Shown: positions 1 through 9,298 of the stretch, piece after piece | How positions within the stretch are numbered: the first letter of the stretch is position 1 | Layout of the letters: the number at the start of each line of letters is the position of its first letter | Assembly (NCBI RefSeq): GCF_022427965.1 | Contig: NZ_JAKTTI010000026.1 | Coordinates: 1 to 61,445 of the forward strand | Direction of reading: 5' to 3' | Source: Fredinandcohnia quinoae | GTDB lineage: Bacteria > Bacillota > Bacilli > Bacillales > Bacillaceae_L | Length of the DNA stretch: 61,445 nt | The notes under the pieces: generated by a model | Seen by the model: only the letters and a program-made list of their open reading frames with translations | Database searches by the model: none | What the model was told of the DNA's origin: nothing | Translations under genes and position numbers: made by a program

Positions 1-4
1 AAAT

Positions 5-51
5 GAAAAAAAACTGTAGGCAAACTCGAAAATCTTCGAGTTTGTCTACAG
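5..51 (-). terminator. Rho-independent terminator, minus strand
   Basis: A 17-bp stem (14-30 with 35-51, one G-U pair) closes a 4-base loop. Read on the minus strand it is followed by a run of nine U residues (A5-A13 on the plus strand). It lies downstream of the small minus-strand gene at 87-287. Confidence 0.85.
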
Positions 52-86
52 TCTGCCGCTTACCTTAAGTAAGCGTTTTTTATTAC

Positions 87-287
87 TTAATTAATAAGAC
101 TGCCGTTCATTTCGAGAGTTTTCTCCCTTTCTACCTCAATTGATGAAACAATATATGCAAAACCATTTAGGACAAAAATCATTACATTTGATTGTACCCG
201 TTCAATTTCCCCTAAATATGTGTTCAAAAGAATAATAACAGAATAAAGAACAACAAAAAATAAAGCAATCTTATTAAGGATAATCAA
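87..287 (-). CDS. Small membrane protein, function unknown
   Basis: A 66-residue protein with two hydrophobic stretches (about residues 6-24 and 35-50) that could each span the membrane. The start is a TTG at 285-287, preceded at 10 bases by an AAAGGAG ribosome binding site (298-304). A strong terminator sits just beyond its 3' end at 5-51. I do not recognise the family. The start signal and the terminator are the main reasons to believe it is expressed. Confidence 0.6.
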   Translation of the reverse strand: MIILNKIALFFVVLYSVIILLNTYLGEIERVQSNVMIFVLNGFAYIVSSIEVEREKTLEMNGSLIN

Positions 288-404
288 ATCTACACAACTC
301 CTTTAAAAGGGATCTAATATTATCTTATTTAGCAAATAGTAGTCTTATGTATTTTCTTTTAATGTGTTAACATAGTTTGAATAAGCTGGAACCTCTTAAA
401 TTCT

Positions 405-433
405 TTCACGTGGGAACGAATTACATGTATAAT
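405..433 (+). promoter_or_regulatory. Candidate sigma-A promoter
   Basis: A perfect -10 TATAAT (428-433) lies 17 bases after TTCACG (405-410, four of six matches to TTGACA). It is correctly placed to transcribe the gene at 491. Confidence 0.4.
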
Positions 434-490
434 ATGAAGGGTTCTTTATGAATTTATTAATGAAGTATCAATCGGAAGGATGTATAGAAT

Positions 491-772
491 ATGGAAATAA
501 TCGGACATACAGTTGAGAAACTTAATGACCCAACCGGAATTTTAGTTGGAGATCGGTATGAATTTTTTATTAATATTGATGTCCCTGAAGATGATGAATT
601 GTTTTCTGGTAATGGTATACATATAAAGGTTATATTTGCGGTAGACGAAAATGGAGCTCGAATTGCCTTGTATCATCTTATTGAGAATGTAACGAATCAA
701 TACTTTGACTTTGAATTAGAAGATGATGAACTGGAAATGATAAGTGAATATTGTAAAAAGCATCTAGAATAA
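491..772 (+). CDS. DUF6509 family protein
   Basis: A 93-residue acidic cytoplasmic protein with no membrane segment or signal peptide. Its opening (MEIIGHTVEKLNDPTGIL) and overall length fit the short DUF6509 family common in Bacillus, whose function is unknown; the family name comes from memory. The ATG has a GGAAGGA ribosome binding site nine bases upstream. It appears to be a single-gene unit ahead of ppaC. Confidence 0.8.
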   Translation: MEIIGHTVEKLNDPTGILVGDRYEFFINIDVPEDDELFSGNGIHIKVIFAVDENGARIALYHLIENVTNQYFDFELEDDELEMISEYCKKHLE

Positions 773-904
773 TTCGCACAATATTAAATGTTTTTAATAA
801 AAATATATAATAAAATATTGTAAATTTCTTTATCGAATACGTTACTTTGTGTAAAATGAAAAAAGTAATGGAAAAAGATTCTTAGTAAGTAAGGAGTAAT
901 TAAA

Positions 905-1849
905 ATGGAAAAAGTATTCGTATTTGGTCATAAAAATCCTGACACTGATTCTATATGTTCAGCGATTGTGCATGCTGAGCTTAAAAAACAACTTGGAATG
1001 ACAGTCGAACCAATCCGTTTAGGAGAAATTAATAGTGAAACACAATATGCATTAGATTATTTCAAGGTAGATGCACCTCGCTTAGTGGAGAATGTAGGAG
1101 ATGAAGTAAATTCAGTTATTTTAGTTGACCATAACGAACGTCAGCAAAGTGCGGATGGAATTGAAAATCTACGCATTTTAGAAGTAATTGATCATCATCG
1201 TGTCGCAAATTTTGAAACTAGCGACCCGTTATATTTTCGTGTAGAACCAGTCGGCTGTACGGCAACAATCTTAAATAAATTATATAAAGAAAATAATGTA
1301 TCAATCAGTAAAGAAATGGCTGGTTTAATGTTATCTGCTATTATTTCAGATTCATTATTGTTCAAATCTCCTACATGTACTGATGAAGATATCCAGGCTG
1401 CTCGTGAATTAGCTGGAATTAGTGGTGTGAATGCAGATGAATATGGATTGGAAATGCTTAAAGCAGGGGCCAATGTTAGTGATAAAACGGCTTCGCAACT
1501 AATTTCATTAGATTCAAAGGAATTTGCAATGAATGGAAGCAAGGTGCAAATTGCACAAGTAAATGTTGTCGATCCGTCTGAGTTAATGTCTCGCCAAGAG
1601 GATCTAGAGGAAGTAATGAATAAGGAAATTAATGAAAAAGGCTTAGATCTGTTCTTACTTGTCATTACTGATATTTTAAATAATGATTCGGTTGCAATTG
1701 CAGCTGGTGAGAAGGTTTCGGCTGTTGAGAAGGCATATAACGTAACTCTTAATAATAACACAGCTGTTCTTAAAGGGGTTGTTTCCCGTAAGAAACAAGT
1801 TGTACCAGTATTAACTGAAGCATTTTCAAATTTAGTTTCAAAGATATAA
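905..1849 (+). CDS. ppaC: Manganese-dependent inorganic pyrophosphatase
   Basis: Family II pyrophosphatase that hydrolyses PPi to phosphate in the cytoplasm, pulling biosynthetic reactions forward. The 314 residues match the family length. The N-terminal DHH domain carries the metal-binding GHKNPDTDS motif (H9, D13, D15) and the signature DHH at 96-98. The C-terminal DHHA2 domain ends with the substrate-binding SRKK motif. An AAGGAG site precedes the ATG. It is a monocistronic unit closed by the hairpin at 1857-1887. Confidence 0.97.
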   Translation: MEKVFVFGHKNPDTDSICSAIVHAELKKQLGMTVEPIRLGEINSETQYALDYFKVDAPRLVENVGDEVNSVILVDHNERQQSADGIENLRILEVIDHHRVANFETSDPLYFRVEPVGCTATILNKLYKENNVSISKEMAGLMLSAIISDSLLFKSPTCTDEDIQAARELAGISGVNADEYGLEMLKAGANVSDKTASQLISLDSKEFAMNGSKVQIAQVNVVDPSELMSRQEDLEEVMNKEINEKGLDLFLLVITDILNNDSVAIAAGEKVSAVEKAYNVTLNNNTAVLKGVVSRKKQVVPVLTEAFSNLVSKI

Positions 1850-1856
1850 AGGTTAA

Positions 1857-1888
1857 AAACACCGTTCTTTAAATGAGCGGTGTTTTTC
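1857..1888. terminator. Bidirectional terminator between ppaC and the kinase-like gene
   Basis: The AACACCG...CGGTGTT stem has A residues on its left and T residues on its right, so it can end transcription from both convergent genes. Confidence 0.8.
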
Positions 1889-1894
1889 TAATAG

Positions 1895-2485
1895 TTAATA
1901 ATCATCTGATACTAATTGGCGATCTAAATAGGTTTCGATCATTTCACTTATTTGAAAAGATACTTGTGGCAAGTCATAGTTTTCATACACATGTTCACAT
2001 TCTTTTTTGTAGTCCAATGTATCATCATAATGCTTCATATGTTGTTCGATAACTGATTCTTCATCACCACGTTGTTTTTGCCGTTGATACACAGTTTCTC
2101 GGTCTGCATATACAAAAACACGTATTGCTTTTTCTCCATACATTTTCTTTAAAACTTCTGCTCCTTCTGGATTCAGTGTTAAATATACGATCTTGTGTTT
2201 TTTGAATAAATTAACAATATCTACTTCACGAAGGCCATAAAAGTGACCATCGATTTCCACGCTTTCAAGGAATTCATTTTGTTGTTTCATTTGTTGAAAA
2301 GTTTCCTTGCTTACAAAGTGGTAATCTTCTCCATTGTTTTCAAAAGGGCGGGGACTTCGTGTAGTGAATGAGGGAACAGTCTGCATGTCAAAAGCTGTAG
2401 CAACCATTTTGGCTAGCGTCTTTCTGCCAGAGCCATCAGGACCAGTGTAAATAAAAATCATTTCTTTTTCTTTTAATTTGTACAT
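1895..2485 (-). CDS. Guanylate kinase-like nucleotide-binding protein
   Basis: A 196-residue protein of the guanylate kinase fold. The P-loop GPDGSGRKT is at residues 15-23, and the GMP-binding region is recognisable (SFTTRSPRPFENNGEDYHF). True guanylate kinases have SGPSGVGKGT and TTRxPRxGExxGxDYxF, so this is a divergent paralogue rather than obviously the housekeeping gmk. GMP phosphorylation is an inference. The ATG at 2483-2485 follows GGGAGG at five bases; a second Met at residue 9 is less well placed. It is a single gene, convergent with ppaC. Confidence 0.8.
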   Translation of the reverse strand: MYKLKEKEMIFIYTGPDGSGRKTLAKMVATAFDMQTVPSFTTRSPRPFENNGEDYHFVSKETFQQMKQQNEFLESVEIDGHFYGLREVDIVNLFKKHKIVYLTLNPEGAEVLKKMYGEKAIRVFVYADRETVYQRQKQRGDEESVIEQHMKHYDDTLDYKKECEHVYENYDLPQVSFQISEMIETYLDRQLVSDDY

Positions 2486-2639
2486 AAATACCTCCCTATA
2501 TTGTTTAGATTATTAATTGTAGCAAAATTCTGTAATTTAAGTATAACATAAAATGTACGAGATTTTCTATCGTGACATAAAATGTTCGAAATTTTTTTCT
2601 GAATTGTTTCAGATTTTAATACAAATAGTACTCGCTATA

Positions 2640-2677
2640 CATGACATTTATCATGTTTTGCACATGACATGTATGTC
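2640..2677 (+). promoter_or_regulatory. Candidate DesR operator upstream of des
   Basis: Two neighbouring dyads, CATGA-N6-TCATG (2640-2655) and GACAT-GT-ATGTC (2666-2677), lie 62-99 bases before the des start. In Bacillus, phosphorylated DesR dimers bind adjacent palindromes just upstream of the des promoter. Position and symmetry fit that model. That these are the actual binding sites is inferred. Confidence 0.6.
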
Positions 2678-2738
2678 TACAGTTATTTCGATAACTCATT
2701 TATCATTAAACTTAACATAGTGAGAAGGGATAGATTGA

Positions 2739-3773
2739 ATGGCTAACGAACTTAATCACAAACATTTGAAAAAACAAGTAGCACCTTATGAAAAATCAAA
2801 TATAAGGGAAAGTGTTTGGCAACTTGTGAATACGCTAATACCATTTTTCGTATTATGGATCCTTGCCTATCAAACATTAAGCATCTCATACTTCATTTCA
2901 CTTATTTTTTGTATCGTTGCTGCTGGATTCTTGGTTAGAGTATTTATCATTTTTCATGATTGTTGTCATTACTCGTTCTTTAAAAGCCGTCGTGCAAATA
3001 AAATTCTTGGAACAATTACAGGTGTTTTAACTTTATTTCCATATAGTCAATGGCAACATGATCACTCAGTACACCATGCCACTAGCTCAAATTTGGATAA
3101 GCGGGGTACAGGGGACATATGGGTATTAACGGTCGATGAATACCTAGAAGCAACGTTTTGGGAAAAAGTCGCTTATCGTTTATACAGAAATCCATTTGTT
3201 ATGTTCATATTAGGGCCAATTTATGTCTTTCTCATTGAGAACCGTTTTAATAGAAGACGTGCTCGTATGAAGGAAAGACTTAATACGTATTTGACAAATA
3301 TTTTAATCGTAGCAGCTGTTACTTTCATGTGTTTTGTGATTGGGTGGGAGTCATTTCTGCTCATCCAAGGAACGATCTTCATGATTTCAGGAACTTTAGG
3401 TATATGGCTATTTTACGTACAGCATACTTTTGAGGATTCTTATTTCGAAGAGGATGAAAACTGGGAGTATGTAAAAGCTGCAGTTGAAGGAAGTTCATTT
3501 TACAAATTACCAAAACTACTTCAATGGTTAACAGGTAATATCGGTTATCACCATGTTCATCATTTAAGCCCAAGAGTTCCAAATTATAAGCTTGAAGATG
3601 CACATAATAACACGGTTCCTTTACAAAATGTGCCTACAATTACATTAGCTACAAGTTTGCGCTCACTCAAATTTCGTCTTTGGGATGAAGAAAATAAAAA
3701 CTTTATTAGTTTTAAAGAAATGAAACAGATTACAGTAAAACAAAAAAATAGACAAAATGTCCAGCTTCGTTAA
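2739..3773 (+). CDS. des: Acyl-lipid fatty acid desaturase Des
   Basis: Integral membrane di-iron desaturase that introduces a cis double bond (delta-5 in B. subtilis) into acyl chains of membrane lipids, restoring fluidity after cold shock. The 344 residues include the three histidine boxes HDCCH, HDHSVHH and HHVHH that bind the iron pair, and four to six hydrophobic segments. An AGAAGGGA ribosome binding site precedes the ATG. The desK-desR pair follows directly, and an operator-like double dyad lies upstream, so cold induction through DesR is expected. Confidence 0.95.
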   Translation: MANELNHKHLKKQVAPYEKSNIRESVWQLVNTLIPFFVLWILAYQTLSISYFISLIFCIVAAGFLVRVFIIFHDCCHYSFFKSRRANKILGTITGVLTLFPYSQWQHDHSVHHATSSNLDKRGTGDIWVLTVDEYLEATFWEKVAYRLYRNPFVMFILGPIYVFLIENRFNRRRARMKERLNTYLTNILIVAAVTFMCFVIGWESFLLIQGTIFMISGTLGIWLFYVQHTFEDSYFEEDENWEYVKAAVEGSSFYKLPKLLQWLTGNIGYHHVHHLSPRVPNYKLEDAHNNTVPLQNVPTITLATSLRSLKFRLWDEENKNFISFKEMKQITVKQKNRQNVQLR

Positions 3774-3792
3774 ATAAGCTGGATTTCTTTTT
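3761..3792 (+). terminator. Terminator overlapping the des stop codon
   Basis: The stem CCAGCTT/AAGCTGG (3761-3767 with 3776-3782) is followed by a T-rich tract. The des TAA lies in the loop. It should separate the inducible des transcript from desKR. Confidence 0.75.
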
Positions 3793-3837
3793 GAACTGTG
3801 ATATCATACTTGTAAATTAAGTAAAATGAGGTTTTGT

Positions 3838-4971
3838 ATGAAAAAATATCTTTTTTTTCAAAAAGGTTCGGGTATTTCTCCATATATTTGGGCTGTTTTT
3901 AGCATTCTACCTTTTTATTTTATATTTCAATCATCGTCTACACCTGAGATAATTGTTGGAATCACACTCACAATCATCTTTTTTATCGCACTTCGATTTG
4001 CTTTTATATCTAAGAGATGGCCAGTTTATTTATGGACATCAATTTTAATTGCTATCTCGATTACGATGACATTATTATTTCAATTTATCTATTTTGCATT
4101 TTATATTGCGTACTATAACGGAAATATTAAAAACCGGATTGCATTTTTAACACTTTACATTATCCACCTTGTTTGTACGACAATTTCGATCAATTATAAT
4201 GTTGTGATACAAGATCCTTTATTCTTAAAACAATTGCCTTTTATTATCATCATTTGGATAAGCGTGATTTTACTTCCTTTTAATATATATAATAAAAAGA
4301 AACAAGGGCAACTTGAAGAACAATTAGAGTATGCCAATAAAAGAATATCAGATTTAGTAAAACAAGAGGAGCGGCAAAGAATCGCACGAGATTTACACGA
4401 TACATTAGGTCAGAAGCTGTCACTAATTGGGTTGAAAAGTGATTTGGCTCGAAAAATAATATACAAGGATCCTGAGCAAGCAAAAAGTGAATTAAAGGAC
4501 GTCCAGCAAACTGCAAGAACTGCTTTAAATGAAGTGCGTAAAATGGTTTCACAAATGCGTGGGATTCGAATTAAAGAAGAGCTAATCAGGATTGAGCAAA
4601 TTTTAAAAGCAGCAGAAATTAACTTTATTTTAAATCATGAAAATAACTTATCTAACGTATCATTGTTTCTTGAAAATCTTTTAAGTATGTGTTTGAAAGA
4701 GGCGGTAACGAATGTAGTGAAACATAGTCAAGCCAAAACGTGCTGGATTGATATCGAGCAAACTGACAAGGATATCTGTATTAAGGTAAAAGATGATGGC
4801 ATTAGTATGGATGAAAACTATGACCTAAGTAATGGTAGTGGTTTGTTGGGAATTAGGGAAAGATTAGATTTTGTAAATGGTAGTTTAGATATTTATTCCA
4901 GCAATGGAACAACATTAATAATGAAAGTTCAAAAGATAATTATGGAAACAGATAGGGAGGGTATTAAGTGA
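3838..4971 (+). CDS. desK: Membrane thermosensor histidine kinase DesK
   Basis: Sensor of membrane lipid order. In the cold it acts as a kinase on DesR; when warm it acts as a phosphatase. About five membrane segments occupy the first 150 residues, followed by a coiled-coil linker, a HisKA_3 helix with RIARDLHDTLGQ (phospho-His at residue 187) and an HATPase_c domain with the GLLGIRERL motif. I chose ATG 3838 (377 aa) over the upstream ATG at 3826. The sequence TGAGG (3827-3831), which overlaps the first ATG, is correctly spaced for the second, and the N-terminus then aligns with B. subtilis DesK. The 3' end overlaps desR by four bases. Confidence 0.95.
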   Translation: MKKYLFFQKGSGISPYIWAVFSILPFYFIFQSSSTPEIIVGITLTIIFFIALRFAFISKRWPVYLWTSILIAISITMTLLFQFIYFAFYIAYYNGNIKNRIAFLTLYIIHLVCTTISINYNVVIQDPLFLKQLPFIIIIWISVILLPFNIYNKKKQGQLEEQLEYANKRISDLVKQEERQRIARDLHDTLGQKLSLIGLKSDLARKIIYKDPEQAKSELKDVQQTARTALNEVRKMVSQMRGIRIKEELIRIEQILKAAEINFILNHENNLSNVSLFLENLLSMCLKEAVTNVVKHSQAKTCWIDIEQTDKDICIKVKDDGISMDENYDLSNGSGLLGIRERLDFVNGSLDIYSSNGTTLIMKVQKIIMETDREGIK

Positions 4972-5567
4972 TTCGAATCGTTATTGCTGAGGACCAACGA
5001 ATGGTGTTGGGCGCTCTAGGTTCTCTGCTCAATCTGGAAGATGATATGGAGGTTGTAGGGAAGGCGAATAATGGCCAAGAAGCTATTACCCTCGTTCATG
5101 AGCTACAGCCAGATATATGTATGATGGATATTGAAATGCCGGAGAAATCAGGATTAGAAGCAGCAGAGGAATTAAAAAAACAAAGCTGTAAAGTCATTAT
5201 CCTAACTACCTTTGCTCGTACTGGATATTTTCAACGTGCTCTGAAAGCAGGAGTGAAGGGGTATTTATTGAAGGATAGTCCTAGTGAGGAATTAGCAAGT
5301 TCAATACGTAGTGTAATGAATGGTAAGCGAGTTTATGCTCCTGAATTAATGGACGATCTATATAGTGAAGAGAACCCACTTACAGAACGAGAAAAAGTCG
5401 TCTTAGAGCTAGTTGCTGATGGGAAAAATACAAAAGAAATTGCTGATGAGCTTAGTATTAAAACAGGTACGGTTCGAAATTATATTTCTGCTATTTTAGA
5501 TAAGCTCGAGGTAAAAAATCGCATTGAAGCAATCACACAATCAAAAGCAAAAGGTTGGTTTAAATAA
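4968..5567 (+). CDS. desR: Response regulator DesR
   Basis: NarL/FixJ-type regulator that activates des when phosphorylated by DesK. The receiver domain has the phospho-acceptor D54 in CMMDIEMPE. The C-terminal LuxR-type helix-turn-helix (LTEREKVVLELVADGKNTKEIA region) binds DNA. The start is GTG, with GGGAGG seven bases upstream, and it overlaps the desK stop (GTGA), indicating translational coupling. The 199-residue length is typical. Confidence 0.95.
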   Translation: MIRIVIAEDQRMVLGALGSLLNLEDDMEVVGKANNGQEAITLVHELQPDICMMDIEMPEKSGLEAAEELKKQSCKVIILTTFARTGYFQRALKAGVKGYLLKDSPSEELASSIRSVMNGKRVYAPELMDDLYSEENPLTEREKVVLELVADGKNTKEIADELSIKTGTVRNYISAILDKLEVKNRIEAITQSKAKGWFK

Positions 5568-5580
5568 TAGTATGAAGTAA

Positions 5581-5608
5581 AACAAGTGTAATGATTGCAC
5601 TTGTTTTT
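5581..5608 (+). terminator. Terminator of desKR
   Basis: The stem AACAAGTG/CACTTGTT (5581-5588 with 5598-5605) is followed by a T run. Confidence 0.85.
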
Positions 5609-5717
5609 ATTTTGGAAAATTATAAGTAGAAAGATGATTCAAAATAATTGTCGGTTTTTGTCGTATATTATATAATAGAAAATTATAGGTAAAAATGTGA
5701 CAGGAGAGACGAAAGAC

Positions 5718-6824
5718 ATGCGTTTAATGGCGTTAGATAAATGTCAGTCTGGGTCGAAATTAGGAAAAACTATTTTTCACGAAGATGGCAGGGTACTGTT
5801 AGCACAAGGGGTAAAATTAACTGATACATTAATTCATAGTTTGAAAAAGATGAGTATATATACTGTTTATATAGAAGACGAGGCATCTACAGGGATTGAG
5901 ATTGTAGACTCCATTCCAGAGGAATTACGTGCGGAGGCAGTAAATGTTATCAATGATGGTTTAAATTCAATTGCAAAATTGAAAGATGACAAACCAAATA
6001 TACAAAATATGATGAGATCGGACCGTGCAATCAGAGGCTTTAAAAAAATATTTAAAGAAATACATAAATGTTTGAACGATAACCGTGCAGCATTAAATTT
6101 ATTAGCAGCAACTAAAATTCATGAAAACCATGTGTATACACATAGTCTTAATGTAACAATTTATGCATGCCAATTGGCAATTGCTAATGGTCTACCGTTA
6201 AAAGATATTGAAGAAATTGGCCTTGGAGCAATGTTACATGATTTAGGGAAGCTATATATCCCATCTGAAATCCTTAACAAACCAGGTAAACTTACTGAAG
6301 AGGAATTTGAAATGATGCAATCCCATTCGGAACTAGGCTTTGATATACTCAGGAAAATTCATGAGATACCATTGCCAGTTTCACATTGTGCACTCCAGCA
6401 TCATGAAAGAATTGATGGAACGGGCTACCCTAGACGTTTAAAAGGAGACGAAATCCATAAATATGCCAAATTACTAAGTGTTGCAGATGTGTTTGATGCT
6501 GTTACAAGCCACCGAGTCTATCGACCTCCAATGTTACCACATGAAGCTCTTGAATTATTATTCGCAGGAAATGGAACCCAATTTGAACATAGACAGGTTC
6601 AATTATTTAAAGAATCTATTGCCGTATATCCACCAGGGTTAACCGTGAAATTAAATGATGGGCGAACAGGTATCGTATCTAAGTATAATTTTTATGCAGT
6701 GGGAAGACCGGAAATAAGAATTATTAAAGATGAAGAGAATCAAGAAATTAAGCCCTATGAAATTGACATGGCCGCAAAGGAAAATTTAACGGTTAAGATT
6801 GTTGATTCAGATACTTTGTTGTAA
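5718..6824 (+). CDS. HD-GYP domain phosphohydrolase, probable cyclic di-GMP phosphodiesterase
   Basis: A 368-residue protein whose C-terminal two thirds is an HD-GYP domain: HDLGK at H174-D175, then the [11 protein letters not shown] signature at H228-H229. This family hydrolyses c-di-GMP to pGpG or GMP. All signature residues are present, so activity is likely. The N-terminal ~120 residues have no recognised sensory domain. The ATG at 5718 is preferred over the GTG at 5697 because CAGGAGAG (5701-5708) lies between them at suitable spacing. It is a single gene. Confidence 0.9.
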   Translation: MRLMALDKCQSGSKLGKTIFHEDGRVLLAQGVKLTDTLIHSLKKMSIYTVYIEDEASTGIEIVDSIPEELRAEAVNVINDGLNSIAKLKDDKPNIQNMMRSDRAIRGFKKIFKEIHKCLNDNRAALNLLAATKIHENHVYTHSLNVTIYACQLAIANGLPLKDIEEIGLGAMLHDLGKLYIPSEILNKPGKLTEEEFEMMQSHSELGFDILRKIHEIPLPVSHCALQHHERIDGTGYPRRLKGDEIHKYAKLLSVADVFDAVTSHRVYRPPMLPHEALELLFAGNGTQFEHRQVQLFKESIAVYPPGLTVKLNDGRTGIVSKYNFYAVGRPEIRIIKDEENQEIKPYEIDMAAKENLTVKIVDSDTLL

Positions 6825-6837
6825 GAGAGAAGTTGAA

Positions 6838-7032
6838 TCAAATGCGCCTTGGCGTATTTGCGCCCAGATTTTTTCGAGCTTGCGGGAAAAGCTTCCTTTT
6901 AAAATCTGAGGCATCCGCCGGAGGCTTTAACTTTATTCAGTCGGGATTTGAACCCCCACTGAATTGGTAATTGATTTGCATTCATCTCACCACTTATAGA
7001 AGTGGGAGACTTCTGCTGAATAAAGTTAAACC
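6838..7032. repeat. Structured intergenic repeat element
   Basis: The interval between two unrelated genes is packed with inverted repeats. A perfect 15-bp pair TTTAACTTTATTCAG (6926-6940) / CTGAATAAAGTTAAA (7016-7030) encloses a small hairpin CCACTTATAGAAGTGG. To its left are CAGATTTT...AAAATCTG and a GC-rich CATCCGCCGGAGGC block. The base composition differs from the flanks. From memory, very similar blocks recur between genes in other Bacillaceae, so I call it a dispersed palindromic repeat. I did not find a second copy in this window. Confidence 0.65.
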
Positions 7033-7100
7033 TTTTTATTTGAATTATCAATGATGATGTGGGAGACTATATTATTGTTAAATGAGGGAGGTAAAAATAA

Positions 7101-7937
7101 ATGAATAATTTACAAGCAACAACTACATTACATAATGGTGTTAAAATGCCATGGTTTGGTTTAGGCGTATTTAAAGTGAAAGATGGCCAGGAAGTGATTG
7201 ATTCTGTTAAAGCAGCACTAAAACATGGTTATAAAAGTATTGACACTGCAGCTGTATATGAAAATGAAGCAGGTGTGGGACAGGCGATTAAAGAGGCAGG
7301 AATACCAAGAGAAGAGTTGTTTATTACAACAAAATTATGGAATTCTGATCAAGGATATGAAACTGCATTACAAGCATTTGATGCAAGTCTTGAGAAACTC
7401 GGGTTAGAATATATAGACTTATATTTAATCCATTGGCCAGGTAAAGACAAATATAAAGAAACATGGAAAGCACTTGAAAAATTATACAAAGATGGACGTG
7501 TTCGTGCAATTGGTGTAAGTAATTTTCATGTTCATCATTTAGAAGATTTAATCAAGGATGCTGACATTAAGCCGATGGTCAATCAGGTGGAATTTCACCC
7601 ACATTTATCTCAAGAGGAATTACGAGCTTATTGCCAAAAAGAAGGAATCCAACTAGAAGCATGGTCTCCACTAAAGCAGGGTGAGTTATTATCAGACCCA
7701 ACTATTATCGCGATTGCAGAGAAATATCAAAAATCTCCAGCACAAGTTATTTTACGATGGGATTTGCAAACTGGTGTAGTAACTATTCCAAAATCAATCA
7801 AAGAGCATCGCATTCGTGAAAATGCCGATATTTTTGATTTTGAATTACAATCAGAGGATATGGAGAAAATTAATTCATTAAATAAAGATGAGCGTGTAGG
7901 TCCAAACCCAGATGACTTTGAGGTTGGATTTAAGTAA
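7101..7937 (+). CDS. yvgN: Aldo/keto reductase, YvgN-type glyoxal reductase
   Basis: NADPH-dependent reductase of glyoxal, methylglyoxal and other aldehydes, a TIM barrel of 278 residues. The family signatures are all visible: GYKSIDTAAVYENEAGVG with the catalytic Asp and Tyr, the catalytic Lys in TTKLWN, IHWPGKDKYKETW, and the cofactor-binding PKSIKEHRIREN near the C-terminus. The sequence aligns end to end with B. subtilis YvgN from memory. GAGGGAGGT precedes the ATG. Confidence 0.95.
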   Translation: MNNLQATTTLHNGVKMPWFGLGVFKVKDGQEVIDSVKAALKHGYKSIDTAAVYENEAGVGQAIKEAGIPREELFITTKLWNSDQGYETALQAFDASLEKLGLEYIDLYLIHWPGKDKYKETWKALEKLYKDGRVRAIGVSNFHVHHLEDLIKDADIKPMVNQVEFHPHLSQEELRAYCQKEGIQLEAWSPLKQGELLSDPTIIAIAEKYQKSPAQVILRWDLQTGVVTIPKSIKEHRIRENADIFDFELQSEDMEKINSLNKDERVGPNPDDFEVGFK

Positions 7938-7947
7938 ATATAGCTTT

Positions 7948-7980
7948 AAACATGTAGATACTATTCTGCATGTTTTTTTT
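7948..7980 (+). terminator. Terminator of the aldo/keto reductase gene
   Basis: The stem AAACATGTAG (7948-7957) pairs with CTGCATGTTT (7966-7975), with one G-U pair, and is followed by T residues. Confidence 0.85.
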
Positions 7981-8078
7981 ATTTTAAATTTGTGGAGATG
8001 ATTGAAAATTGTTATGATTTAGATAACGATACTCATAATTTTATAGAGAAAGATTCTAGTTTACTAGGAGGGATATCA

Positions 8079-9233
8079 ATGCGGGAAGTTGTAATTATAG
8101 AAGGTGTTCGGACACCAGTTGGGAAACGAAGAGGGATGTTAAGTAACATTCGCCCAGATGAATTAGCCGCCCAAGTACTTAAGGAATTAATGGTTCGAAC
8201 TAATCTTTCACCTGAGCTTGTGGAAGATGTTATTATGGGCTGTGTTTCCCAAGTTGAAGAGCAAAGTTATAATATTGCTCGTACAGCTGTATTAATGGCA
8301 GGATTTCCACAACATGTTCCAGGAACAACAATTGACCGACAATGTGGTTCAGGTCAACAAGCTATTCATTTTGCATCACAGGCAATTTTAAGCGGTGATA
8401 TGGATATCGTCATTGCGGGTGGAGTAGAGAGCATGTCACGTGTTCCATTAGGTTCATCGCGTCAACATTCAACATGGAGTGAAACATTAACCTCAAGCTA
8501 TGAAATGATTCACCAAGGGTTGTCGGCTGAACGAATTGCTGAAAAGTGGGGATTTACCCGTAAGCAGCTTGATGAATATTCGCTACAAAGTCATAAAAAA
8601 GCACTAAAAGCACAAGAAGAAGGCAGATTTAATAATGAAATTATGCCGATTGTGGTTACATTAGAGGATGGAACAAAAGCAGTTATAAAGCATGATGAAG
8701 GACCCCGGAAAGAAACAACCCTTGAAAAGCTAGGCTCCCTTAAGCCTGTTTTTAAGGAAGACGGAATGATACATGCAGGGAATGCAAGTCAGATGAGTGA
8801 TGGGGCGGCTGCATTATTAGTAATGTCAAAAGCTAAAGCACTTGAACTAGGGTTAACTCCTCGATTTCGAATTCTCACACGTACTGTTATAGGTTCTGAT
8901 CCAACCTTGATGTTAACAGGTCCAATCGAGGCAACGAAGCGAGTCCTTAAAAGGAGTGGACTTTCAATTGAAGATATTGAAACTTACGAGGTTAATGAGG
9001 CTTTTGCACCTGTCCCGTTATGCTGGTTAGAAGAAATAAAAGCTGATCCGACAAAGCTCAATCCAAATGGTGGAGCCATAGCATTAGGTCATCCTTTAGG
9101 AGCGACAGGAGCAAGAATTATGATATCAATGATGAATGAGCTTGATAGAATTGATGGACGATTTGGCCTTCAAGCCATTTGTGAAGGTGGTGGTATGGCA
9201 AACGCAACAATAATCGAAAGACTTAAAGATTAA
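8079..9233 (+). CDS. Acetyl-CoA C-acyltransferase (thiolase)
   Basis: Degradative-type thiolase of 384 residues that cleaves 3-ketoacyl-CoA with CoA (or condenses in reverse). It has the nucleophile C89 in DRQCGSGQQA, the VESMS motif, NEAFAPVP, GHPLGATGAR with the active-site His, and the C-terminal CEGGGMANA with the second active Cys. The ATG at 8079 follows GGAGG by six bases; the longer frame opening at 7992 lacks such a site and adds 29 unrelated residues. It leads a four-gene set with an SDR and two MaoC-like proteins. The chain-length specificity is not evident from the sequence. Confidence 0.93.
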   Translation: MREVVIIEGVRTPVGKRRGMLSNIRPDELAAQVLKELMVRTNLSPELVEDVIMGCVSQVEEQSYNIARTAVLMAGFPQHVPGTTIDRQCGSGQQAIHFASQAILSGDMDIVIAGGVESMSRVPLGSSRQHSTWSETLTSSYEMIHQGLSAERIAEKWGFTRKQLDEYSLQSHKKALKAQEEGRFNNEIMPIVVTLEDGTKAVIKHDEGPRKETTLEKLGSLKPVFKEDGMIHAGNASQMSDGAAALLVMSKAKALELGLTPRFRILTRTVIGSDPTLMLTGPIEATKRVLKRSGLSIEDIETYEVNEAFAPVPLCWLEEIKADPTKLNPNGGAIALGHPLGATGARIMISMMNELDRIDGRFGLQAICEGGGMANATIIERLKD

Positions 9234-9298
9234 CATAAATTGATGATGGTAACCTATTATTCTTAAAAAAATTTAACGATACTCTGGAGGTACATACA

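Noticed and set aside
1195-1761. Long open frame on the minus strand inside ppaC
   Set aside because: Antisense shadow of a well-conserved gene; no ribosome binding site and no recognisable domain.
6926-7030. Considered as the end of an IS200/IS605 element with a guide-like RNA
   Set aside because: No TnpA or TnpB frame or remnant lies nearby; the inverted repeat is perfect and symmetrical, which fits a palindromic repeat better.
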